The notes under the pieces are model-generated. The model did not search any database and was not told the DNA's origin. It worked only from the letters and a program-made list of their open reading frames with translations. From positions 1 through 6,671 of the forward strand of contig DXCD01000182.1 in assembly GCA_019116185.1 (NCBI GenBank): 6,671 nucleotides of DNA, in the 5' to 3' direction. This stretch comes from Candidatus Mediterraneibacter stercorigallinarum. Its GTDB lineage: Bacteria; Bacillota; Clostridia; Lachnospirales; Lachnospiraceae. Both the position numbers and the translations under genes were made by a program. Of this stretch, positions 1 to 6,064 are shown piece after piece (the stretch's first letter is position 1; each line of letters begins with the position of its first letter).

Positions 1-55
1 CTCCCCGACAAATCCAGATTTGTGTCAGAAAGGATAAGATACTGCGTTTCTTGGC

Positions 56-106
56 AAAAAACATCCCATGCGCCTGCTCACAGTGAAATAAGCAGGAACA
101 TGGGAT
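56..106 (-). terminator. Rho-independent terminator downstream of tRNA-Ser
   Basis: On the minus strand, immediately after the tRNA, an 8-bp stem (63-70 with 99-106) continues through a 2x2 internal loop into a 6-bp stem (73-78 with 91-96) closed by a 12-nt loop. One base past the outer stem comes a run of six T residues on the minus strand (A56-A61 on the plus strand). This is the normal layout of an intrinsic terminator for the tRNA transcript. It would also stop any readthrough from comEC. Confidence 0.85.
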
Positions 107-111
107 TGAAA

Positions 112-197
112 CGGAGACGGAGGGATTCGAACCCTCGTGCCCCGGAGGGCAAACGCATTTCGAGTGCGCCCCGTTATGACCACTTCGATACGTCTCC
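112..197 (-). tRNA. tRNA-Ser, anticodon CGA (codon UCG)
   Basis: This serine tRNA decodes UCG. The 7-bp acceptor stem is formed by GGAGACG at the 5' end (191-197 on the plus strand) and CGTCTCC at the 3' end, followed by discriminator base G at 112, as expected for serine. The anticodon stem GCGCA/TGCGT (one G-U pair) holds the loop CTCGAAA, giving anticodon CGA. A long variable arm with a GCCC/GGGC stem marks it as class II, and the T arm is GAGGG-TTCGAAT-CCCTC. The length is 86 nt. The 3' CCA is not encoded (TTT follows), so it must be added by a nucleotidyltransferase. It has its own promoter upstream and terminator downstream, so it is a separate unit from the competence genes. Any plus-strand open frame here is a shadow of the tRNA. 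Confidence 0.96.
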
Positions 198-243
198 ACT
201 TTTGCAGCTACGGTTATCCTGATCAGATAAACACAGCTTTTAT

Positions 244-272
244 ATTATAACAGAGCCGCTCACAAAAAGAAA
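244..272 (-). promoter_or_regulatory. Promoter of tRNA-Ser (extended -10)
   Basis: On the minus strand a perfect TATAAT -10 box (244-249) is preceded by TG at the right distance (TGTTATAAT, 244-252), an extended -10 element. At a 17-bp spacing the -35 position (267-272) reads TTTCTT, a poor match, so the extended -10 probably does most of the work. Transcription would start near 237, about 40 nt before the tRNA 5' end, leaving a short leader to be removed by RNase P. The spacing and orientation fit the tRNA and no other gene. Confidence 0.65.
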
Positions 273-545
273 GCCCTAAATCTAAATTTGATTTTCTTCT
301 CCTGAAATGAAATTTCAGATTTCACCTCTTTAATGGGCAAAATCACCGGCCCGTTTATGAAAATGGTCTGTCCGGGAAGCCTTTTGATCGCTCCCGCAAC
401 GGACAGAACTGCTGACACTGCTGCTGTATTCCAGGAATCCTCCATTTTCCCGGAGAGCTTTCCAGTGGAGTTCCGGCTGAAATCCGTGGAGCGGGCAGGG
501 AAAGACAGTGTCTATCTGCTCTATTCGGTCAACAGCCCCAGATAG
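273..545. other. Intergenic stretch between tRNA promoter and comEC, no supported gene
   Basis: Nothing here can be called as a gene. Two short open frames exist. One is on the plus strand (333-545, 70 codons), with a stop codon that directly abuts the comEC stop codon. The other is on the minus strand (260-445, 61 codons). Neither start has a clear ribosome binding site and neither product resembles a family I recognise. The stretch contains several hairpin-forming sequences: a perfect AT-rich 7-bp stem with a 3-nt loop (302-308 with 312-318), a nested inverted repeat (listed separately), and a 7-bp inverted repeat next to the comEC stop (512-518 with 539-545). A T-rich patch follows on the minus strand near 265-275. 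A standard terminator with a U-tract for comEC was not found. The stretch could be a decayed gene or spacer. Confidence 0.5.
367..407. repeat. Nested inverted repeat (possible structured RNA or weak comEC terminator)
   Basis: A perfect 7-bp outer stem, TCTGTCC (367-373) with GGACAGA (401-407), continues directly into an inner stem, GGGA-GC (374-380 with A378 bulged) with GCTCCC (390-395). The apical loop is 9 nt and there is a 5-nt bulge (GCAAC, 396-400). Read on the minus strand it lies about 140 nt past the comEC stop and is followed by CCATTTTC, a poor U-tract, so a weak terminator or an RNA-stabilising 3' structure for the com transcript is possible but unproven. On the plus strand no T-run follows. 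No second copy was noticed in this window. Confidence 0.4.
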
Positions 546-2981
546 TCAGGGTGCAGACAAATACCCTTTCAACTCCATGGTCTCCCCATCCGTCCATACA
601 GTCAGCATCCCGTTCTCCTGGGTGGAGTACACTCTGCACCCAGCCTCTCCGAGCCGTTCCAGAGTCTCCGTGTGTGGATGCCCATACCGGTTATCCACGC
701 CGGCGGAGATCAGGGCAATGGACGGCTGGGTTATCTGAAGAAATTCCTCTGTGCCGGAATTGCGCGACCCGTGGTGCGCCGCTTTGAGCACGTCATACGG
801 TCTCAGCCTGTCATTCTCACACAAGGACTCCTCACCTTTTCCTTCCACATCTCCGGTCAGAAGCATATGAAAGTCCCCATACGACAGATCTAACACAAGG
901 GAAGCCCCGTTTCCCGGCTCTATTCCCCTGCCTTCTTCCGGACCCAGGCATGTCATGGTAAGTGTATCTGTTTCTGGGGCTTCCTCCCGCCCGGGGCTCT
1001 TTCCTCTTCCTGCTCTTTCCGCGATTACGTCTCCCTCCCGCATGACCAGCACCTTTGTCCCATTCTCCTGTGCTGTGCGCGCCAGCTCTTCCAGTTTCTC
1101 ATCATGATATTCCTCCGGCGGCAGCACGAGACGGCAGACGCGGATGCCCAGTTCCTGACCTTCCAGGAGTTCCTGCAGCCCGTTGATATGATCTTCATCT
1201 CCATGGGTGGCAAAGACATAGTCCAGAGTGTCCACGGCATTTGCCAGAAGATAGGGTTCGATCCGGTAGATCCCAGCTGAAGACACATCGCTGCTCCCTC
1301 CGTCTATCAGGTAGTTTCCCTCTCTGCCCCGGATATGGATCGAATCCCCCTGCCCCACATCCAGCACTGCTGCCTCGATCCCATCTGCATTGTGATATCC
1401 GAAACGGCACGCCAATGTCATCAGCACGACGCACAGCACGAGAGCGCATCCGGGAAGCCGGATCAAAATATGATATCTGTCCTCAAAAAATGTCTTGGGA
1501 ACTTTCCCTGATTCTTTCGCCTGATTTTCCTTTGAATCTCCTGCTTCTCTTTTGCGGTACAGATAATAAAACAGCCAGGTCAGGCAGCCCAGTATCAGAT
1601 AATATATGATCAGCCAACCCAGGCATGGCTTTCCCGTGACAAATCTGCTGCCCGGCAGCATACCGGCCGCTGCGCACAGTTGGTCATAACTCCAGAGGAC
1701 CACGCCGCAGATCTTGAGCACAGCACCGCCTGCGGGTCCGGACAGAAGTGCGAGTATGGATCCCGCGATCCCTGCTCCCATTGCCACGGGCATGACGGGA
1801 ATTACCAGAAGATTCAGCAATACAGAATACGGCGGGATTTCAAAATAGAAATACAGCACCGGCCCGAGCAGAAGCAGATTCACTGAAAGGCTGGAGGCAA
1901 GCCCTCCTGCCAGCCATTGTCCTGCCTTGACGCTGCCTGCTTTCAGACATTCTGCTTTTCCACGTCCCGTTTTTATGCGTCCTTTTACGCGTCCATTCTT
2001 CCGCACAGTTTCTTTTCTCTCCCCCGTCCGCAGCATCTCCGCGAACACCGGGCTGAGCAGGACAAGCCCGAGGATCGCCCCGAAAGAGAGCAGGAATCCG
2101 GCGTCTGTTATATACAGAGGCTGCCGCCAGCAAAGGACAGCCGCCGCCAGGGCAAGGCTGGTCGCCAGGTCATAGTCCCTTCCCGTCATATCCGCTCCCA
2201 CTCTTACAAGAAACATAATGAGAGCGCGGAGGCTGGACACGCCTGCTCCGATCATAACGGTATAAAGGATGAGGATCACCCCTCCTGCCGCTCCGGCAGG
2301 AATGAAACCCAGCCCGCTCCTTCTGAGCAGGCTGTATATCCCCATGCCGATAAAGGACATGTGAAGCCCTGATATGGCAAGCAGATGCCCGATGCCGTTC
2401 TTCTGATACAGCTTCTTCATCTCCGCGTCCAACCCGCTCTTATCCCCCAGAAGTACTGCACTCATGGTCCCTCCGTAATATTCTCCAAGATGCTCAGTGA
2501 GCACTTTCTTCCAGCCGGCGCGCAGTTCTGAAAGAAACTGCTGTACCTGGTCTGTTTCGTCTGAGAGGATCTCCATATCTTCTGCCCATACAAGGACATG
2601 GATCCCCTGTCGGATATAATATGCCCTCTGGTCAAAATTCCCGGGATTGCGCGCAGGCTCAAAGGCAGATGCCTCCCCGGACATTTTTACTTTGTTTCCG
2701 ATTTTGATTTCCGTGTGATCCGGTCTGATATAGACCATGATTTTTGATTCATTGAATTTCTGGCTTGCTGCTGACACGGCGTTGTCTTTCATATAGACTG
2801 CCGTCACTTTTGCTTTTTCTTCGACCTTGTATACAGTTCCCTCCAGAGAGATGTCCTGCCCCTCTTCCGCGAGCGCTCTTTCCAGCGCGGAAGGCTCTGC
2901 TCCCGCGCCCCAAAAGCACACTCTTGCTGCCTGTATCACAAGAAATAGAATACATATCGTACATAGCGGCCGCTTTTTCAT
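546..2981 (-). CDS. comEC: ComEC/Rec2-type DNA-uptake channel protein
   Basis: This polytopic membrane protein of 811 residues passes single-stranded DNA across the cytoplasmic membrane during natural transformation. One hydrophobic N-terminal segment (about 7-27) precedes a soluble OB-like N-terminal domain (about 40-140). The ComEC membrane core (about 170-475) has the signature GIGHLLAISGLHMSFIG near 196-212, FLLSFGAILGL near 297-307 and a proline-rich NLLVIPVMP near 390-398. After another membrane segment (about 508-527) comes a metallo-beta-lactamase-like domain (about 535-811). Its motifs are LDVGQGDS (540-547), THGDEDH (592-598), LLTGDVE (707-713), KAAHHGS (733-739) and GHPH (767-770). 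These metal-ligand motifs look intact, which fits an active nuclease-like domain proposed to degrade the non-transported strand. Length is normal for the family. A lysine/arginine-rich loop (about 318-355) interrupts the core. The start ATG lies 4 nt after the upstream stop without a good Shine-Dalgarno sequence, so translation is probably coupled. Confidence 0.95.
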   Translation of the reverse strand: MKKRPLCTICILFLVIQAARVCFWGAGAEPSALERALAEEGQDISLEGTVYKVEEKAKVTAVYMKDNAVSAASQKFNESKIMVYIRPDHTEIKIGNKVKMSGEASAFEPARNPGNFDQRAYYIRQGIHVLVWAEDMEILSDETDQVQQFLSELRAGWKKVLTEHLGEYYGGTMSAVLLGDKSGLDAEMKKLYQKNGIGHLLAISGLHMSFIGMGIYSLLRRSGLGFIPAGAAGGVILILYTVMIGAGVSSLRALIMFLVRVGADMTGRDYDLATSLALAAAVLCWRQPLYITDAGFLLSFGAILGLVLLSPVFAEMLRTGERKETVRKNGRVKGRIKTGRGKAECLKAGSVKAGQWLAGGLASSLSVNLLLLGPVLYFYFEIPPYSVLLNLLVIPVMPVAMGAGIAGSILALLSGPAGGAVLKICGVVLWSYDQLCAAAGMLPGSRFVTGKPCLGWLIIYYLILGCLTWLFYYLYRKREAGDSKENQAKESGKVPKTFFEDRYHILIRLPGCALVLCVVLMTLACRFGYHNADGIEAAVLDVGQGDSIHIRGREGNYLIDGGSSDVSSAGIYRIEPYLLANAVDTLDYVFATHGDEDHINGLQELLEGQELGIRVCRLVLPPEEYHDEKLEELARTAQENGTKVLVMREGDVIAERAGRGKSPGREEAPETDTLTMTCLGPEEGRGIEPGNGASLVLDLSYGDFHMLLTGDVEGKGEESLCENDRLRPYDVLKAAHHGSRNSGTEEFLQITQPSIALISAGVDNRYGHPHTETLERLGEAGCRVYSTQENGMLTVWTDGETMELKGYLSAP
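1956..1994 (-). repeat. 12-bp tandem repeat inside comEC encoding Gly-Arg-x-Lys units
   Basis: Two adjacent 12-mers on the plus strand, TTTTATGCGTCC (1971-1982) and TTTTACGCGTCC (1983-1994), differ at one base. A third, degenerate unit, TTTTCCACGTCC (1956-1967), is separated from them by 3 nt. In the comEC frame they encode GRVK, GRIK and, after a Thr, GRGK (about residues 330-342). This sits in a basic loop between membrane segments of the channel core. The repeat unit is a multiple of three, so copy-number change would keep the frame. Confidence 0.75.
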
Positions 2982-2985
2982 TTAT

Positions 2986-3909
2986 CTATTCTTCGGCTGC
3001 GACCAGTTCTTCCTTTTCCTCGAGAGGCTGTGACAAGTCCACTGCCTCCATATATTTTGCATCGGCTTCCCCGTTGATCGTGATCTGCACCTGCTGCGCC
3101 TCTGTTCCCTCAATCAGAGAATTCACGATCGAATATATCGTCACCTCCGGCAGGACGTCATAAGCTCCTGTCAGAAATGTGCTGTCAAAATTCACATAAC
3201 AGATCCCGTCTTTGATTGTCACGCTCAGCAGGTTTGCATCCGGATTGATCGTCGGATATGCTTCGCTGCCGGACGGCCCCTGCATCAGTTTTTCGACGAT
3301 CAGCTTTTCTCTGGACACGTTGCTGCTGTACCGGACATCCGTTTTCTGCGGCACGAGTCTGTCTCCGTCTTTGTCTGCAAAATACAATGTCAATGTATCG
3401 GTCTGATATGCTGTGGGTGATGATCCTGTATTTTCCACAAAATCATCTTCATTCATCAGCCCGACCGGAAAACCCGCGCTGTCCTTGAGCGTCTCCCCGT
3501 CCACTGTGAATGAGACTGCATTGACTCCGTCGATCAACACCAGGGACTGGACGACCGCCGCGCGTACCAGCTTTTCTTCCAGCGCCCCCATTTCCAGGTA
3601 CGCGCTGTTGAAATCCACATCCAGGATACTTCCCCTCAGCTCGCTGCCCTGGACTTCCACATCTTTTGGAATAGGTGTCGTATATTCGATCTCTTCCGCC
3701 GGTTTTTTCAGTTCCTCAAGCACTGCTTCCGCTTTCTCTGACGCGTCCCCGCCGGGGAATTCGTAGGCGACCTTTGTCAGCCCTGTCCGGTCTTCATTCA
3801 GACAATAGATGAATGTGTCCTCTTTCCCCACATCTGTCCGTTTCCCACACCCGGAAAGCAGCACAGACAGGCAGAGACACCCGGTAAAAATCACTGTTCT
3901 CCACTTCAT
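2986..3909 (-). CDS. Lipoprotein with two GerMN domains
   Basis: This is a predicted surface lipoprotein of 307 residues. A short basic N-terminus and hydrophobic segment end in the lipobox LSGC, with Cys21 as the lipidation site. Two GerMN-type domains follow, at about residues 32-150 and 170-285. Each carries a matching beta-strand core, ILDVDFNSAYL (95-105) in the first and CYVNFDSTFL (237-246) in the second, with a helix of the EKLIVEKLMQGP type (201-212). The C-terminus is acidic. B. subtilis GerM, a sporulation lipoprotein, has two such domains, and actinobacterial LpqB has one next to the MtrB kinase. I chose ATG at 3909 because AGGAGG stands 9 nt upstream; the in-frame TTG at 3918 touches the Shine-Dalgarno sequence and cannot be the start. 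The gene follows the kinase by 13 nt. A partner or modulator of that kinase, or an envelope-assembly role, is inference; a sporulation role is not shown. Confidence 0.88.
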   Translation of the reverse strand: MKWRTVIFTGCLCLSVLLSGCGKRTDVGKEDTFIYCLNEDRTGLTKVAYEFPGGDASEKAEAVLEELKKPAEEIEYTTPIPKDVEVQGSELRGSILDVDFNSAYLEMGALEEKLVRAAVVQSLVLIDGVNAVSFTVDGETLKDSAGFPVGLMNEDDFVENTGSSPTAYQTDTLTLYFADKDGDRLVPQKTDVRYSSNVSREKLIVEKLMQGPSGSEAYPTINPDANLLSVTIKDGICYVNFDSTFLTGAYDVLPEVTIYSIVNSLIEGTEAQQVQITINGEADAKYMEAVDLSQPLEEKEELVAAEE

Positions 3910-3918
3910 CTTTTTCAA

Positions 3919-3924
3919 CCTCCT
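3919..3924 (-). promoter_or_regulatory. Ribosome binding site of the GerMN lipoprotein gene
   Basis: A perfect AGGAGG lies 9 nt before the ATG at 3909. It overlaps the last two bases of the TAG stop codon of the histidine kinase gene (3923-3925), so ribosomes finishing the kinase end on this site. It settles the start in favour of ATG 3909 over the in-frame TTG at 3916-3918. Confidence 0.85.
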
Positions 3925-5398
3925 ATGCTGCCACGTAGATCAGGGGGATACGGACTGTAAATGTGGTCCCCTCTCCCTCGTTGCTGTATACTTTGATAGA
4001 ACCGCGGTGCACAAGCACCGCATTTCTCGCAATCGCAAGGCCCAGCCCCGTGCCTCCTATCTCCCGGGAATGGGATTTATCCACACGGTAGAACCTCTCG
4101 AAAATATGCGCCTGATCCTGTTCCGGGATTCCGATCCCCGAATCTTCCACTCTTACGTAGAAATATTTGTAATCCGCATTCAGGGATACGTGTACCCATC
4201 CGTTTTCATGGTTGTATTTGATTGCGTTTTCCACAAGGTTTGACACGGCAAGGGTAAATTTCGTCTCGTCGATCTCTGCATTGACCGGACGGAACGTCTC
4301 CATCACCATCTCCACGCTTTTCTTTTCCGCAATCGGCTTAAGCCGTTTCAGAATCTGTTCCAGAAGCTCATTGATATTGATAGTCTGGATATTCATGGTC
4401 TGTCCGGACCTGTCCATTTTTACAAGGGAAAGAAGATCTGTGATGATCTGATTTTCCCTGTCAATCTCTTTTGCAATGTCCTCCATAAATTCCTGATACA
4501 TCTCCACCGGCACATTCTCCTGCTCCAGCAGGGAATCCGCCAGAACTTTCATGGAAGTCATGGGCGTCTTCAATTCATGGGACACGTTGGAGACGAATTC
4601 CTCCCTTGACTCGTCCAGAATCTTAAGCCTGCCCAGCATCTTGTTGAACGCTTCGCTGAGCTGTCTTGTCTCTGTAAATGTGTCCACATGGAGCACGTCG
4701 TCGCTGTATCCTTCGGTCACGTTCTCGATCGCCCCTGTGATCTTGTGGATCGGGCGCACCATCTGGTCTGCAAAGAACACGCTGAGCATCGCGAGCAGGA
4801 TCAGTACGATTCCCACGATCACGCTTCCGTGGGTGTACAGCACCTGTTTGGTCGTCTCGATATTATCCGTGGATACGCTGACAAGCATAACGCCGATCAC
4901 CTTGTCTTTGCCGGACTCCACAACGGGAGACGTCACCTCGATATAGTGATTCGTCCTGTCATAATAGTTTGTCCGTTCTCCCTTCATACAGCGGACTACG
5001 TTTTCTGACACATCCGTTTTACCTTCATCCAGGCTGTATGTATCCTTAATTACCTGCAGATCCTGATCCATGACCATGACACGTCCGTTGTAAATATTGG
5101 TAAGCTGTGCAAGGCTGGTATTGATCACCTCTGAAGAAGTATCCGCAAGATACCCGTAATTGCTGAGCTGGTTGCTCAATATAGTGCACTGGTTCTGGAT
5201 TTCCGCGGTGCGAAGCTCTACCGCGCGCGACTCGTAGAATTTCACGATCCCGAAAAGCGCTGCCACGCATGGCAGAAGCCCTGCCAGCATGGCGAACAGA
5301 ATGAAACGGAACCGCATATTTTTAAAGATCTTGTCTCTGAATCTGAACTGACGTTTAACCCTGGAAATAATAACCCACTCCCCACTTTGTATGTACAT
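3923..5398 (-). CDS. Membrane sensor histidine kinase (HAMP-HisKA-HATPase_c)
   Basis: This kinase of up to 491 residues should autophosphorylate and pass phosphate to the regulator encoded just upstream. Membrane segment 1 is at about 31-53. An external region of about 135 residues (54-188) resembles a single Cache/PAS-like fold (GRVMVMDQDLQVIKD near 105-119, VIGVMLVSVSTD near 167-178) and contains two cysteines, C71 and C137. Membrane segment 2 is at about 189-210, HAMP at about 211-263, and the dimerisation domain carries SHELKTP with phosphoacceptor His274. The ATPase domain has the N box (Asn391 in ENAIKYN), DSGIGIP (419-425), FERFYR (433-438) and GGTGLGLAI (448-456). All catalytic motifs are intact. 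There is no cytoplasmic PAS domain, so it is shorter than WalK proper despite similar architecture. The first ATG overlaps the regulator gene by 44 nt and lacks a Shine-Dalgarno sequence; the start is uncertain, with Met28 or a non-standard codon near Ile10 as alternatives. Confidence 0.93.
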   Translation of the reverse strand: MYIQSGEWVIISRVKRQFRFRDKIFKNMRFRFILFAMLAGLLPCVAALFGIVKFYESRAVELRTAEIQNQCTILSNQLSNYGYLADTSSEVINTSLAQLTNIYNGRVMVMDQDLQVIKDTYSLDEGKTDVSENVVRCMKGERTNYYDRTNHYIEVTSPVVESGKDKVIGVMLVSVSTDNIETTKQVLYTHGSVIVGIVLILLAMLSVFFADQMVRPIHKITGAIENVTEGYSDDVLHVDTFTETRQLSEAFNKMLGRLKILDESREEFVSNVSHELKTPMTSMKVLADSLLEQENVPVEMYQEFMEDIAKEIDRENQIITDLLSLVKMDRSGQTMNIQTININELLEQILKRLKPIAEKKSVEMVMETFRPVNAEIDETKFTLAVSNLVENAIKYNHENGWVHVSLNADYKYFYVRVEDSGIGIPEQDQAHIFERFYRVDKSHSREIGGTGLGLAIARNAVLVHRGSIKVYSNEGEGTTFTVRIPLIYVAA

Positions 5399-6041
5399 AT
5401 TTCGGTTCGCTCGGGTTCATCTCGATCTTCTCCCTGAGGCGCCGGATATGCACATCGACTGTCCTTGCATCCCCCGGATAATCATATCCCCACACAAGGT
5501 TTAATAGATTTTCCCTGCTGTACACCTTGTTCGGGTTCATGGCAAGCAGTTCAAGGACATCGAACTCCTTTGCCGTAAGATTGATCTCGCGCTCTCCGAT
5601 GAACACTCTCCTGCTCTCACAATCGATCTTCATATTTCCTTTTATGAGCACCGGGCTTCCCGCCGGCTCTTTCTTCTTTGAGGTGCGCCGCATGATCGCC
5701 TTGATCCTTGCCTTTACCTCAAGAATATTGAACGGCTTGGTGATATAATCGTCCGCGCCGTACTCAAGCCCCAGTATCTTATCCATGTCTTCACTCTTTG
5801 CCGTCAGCATCACGATCGGCATATCCGAAAACTCCCTGATCTGCTGGCATACCTGAAATCCGTCCAGCTTCGGGAGCATAACATCCAGAAGAACCAGGTC
5901 ATACTCGCAGTTCCTTGCACATTCCAATGCTTCCTCCCCGTCATAGGCACAGTCCACTTCCATGCCTTCCTGTTCCAGGCTGAACCGAATGCCTTTTACG
6001 ATCAGTTTTTCATCGTCTACCACCAATATCTTCTTACTCAT
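5355..6041 (-). CDS. OmpR/PhoB-family response regulator
   Basis: This two-domain transcription factor of 228 residues is the expected partner of the adjacent kinase. The receiver domain (about 1-120) has the acidic pair Asp9/Asp10, phosphoacceptor Asp53 in LLDVMLP, the switch Thr80 and the conserved Lys102 in TKPF. The C-terminal winged-helix DNA-binding domain (about 132-228) shows NLTAKEFDVLELL (154-166), RTVDVHIRRLREKIE (193-207) and the wing TKWGVGYYF (218-226). Everything needed for phosphorylation-controlled DNA binding is present, and length is standard. The recognition region is of the WalR/PhoP type, but this does not identify the targets. It follows comEA by 23 nt and its 3' end overlaps the kinase gene. 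The start ATG fits the family's normal N-terminus (MSKKILVVDD), although the nearest Shine-Dalgarno sequence is unusually close. Regulation of its own operon is plausible but not shown. Confidence 0.95.
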   Translation of the reverse strand: MSKKILVVDDEKLIVKGIRFSLEQEGMEVDCAYDGEEALECARNCEYDLVLLDVMLPKLDGFQVCQQIREFSDMPIVMLTAKSEDMDKILGLEYGADDYITKPFNILEVKARIKAIMRRTSKKKEPAGSPVLIKGNMKIDCESRRVFIGEREINLTAKEFDVLELLAMNPNKVYSRENLLNLVWGYDYPGDARTVDVHIRRLREKIEMNPSEPKYVHTKWGVGYYFQG

Positions 6042-6042
6042 A

Positions 6043-6047
6043 CTCCT
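6043..6047 (-). promoter_or_regulatory. Unusually placed ribosome binding site of the response regulator
   Basis: AGGAG ends only one base before the ATG at 6041 (AGGAGTATG). A second purine-rich candidate, GGGAG, lies 14 nt upstream. Neither spacing is ideal. No better start codon exists nearby, and the receiver-domain N-terminus argues strongly for this ATG. Confidence 0.5.
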
Positions 6048-6064
6048 ATTTCTGACTCCCTGTC

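Noticed and set aside
1..55. Possible integrated element or attachment site next to the tRNA 3' end
   Set aside because: Integration often uses tRNA 3' ends, but no repeat of the tRNA 3' sequence or integrase is visible; only an imperfect hairpin (8-23) is seen at the window edge.
22..222. 66-codon plus-strand open frame
   Set aside because: It covers the antisense of the tRNA-Ser gene and its terminator; the RNA features explain the sequence.
1917..2372. 151-codon plus-strand open frame opposite comEC
   Set aside because: It lies entirely antisense to the conserved membrane core of ComEC, and its Arg/Ser/His-rich composition is typical of a shadow frame.
3910..3918. TTG at 3918 as start of the GerMN lipoprotein (three residues longer)
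   Set aside because: The TTG directly touches the AGGAGG site; ATG at 3909 has a workable 9-nt spacing.
3809..4243. 144-codon plus-strand open frame opposite the kinase and lipoprotein genes
   Set aside because: It spans antisense of two well-supported genes, including the kinase ATPase motifs; no domain is recognisable.
3923..6041. Naming the two-component pair WalR/WalK
   Set aside because: The kinase lacks the cytoplasmic PAS domain of WalK, and the usual WalH/WalI/WalJ neighbours are absent; similarity of the regulator's DNA-binding domain alone is not enough.
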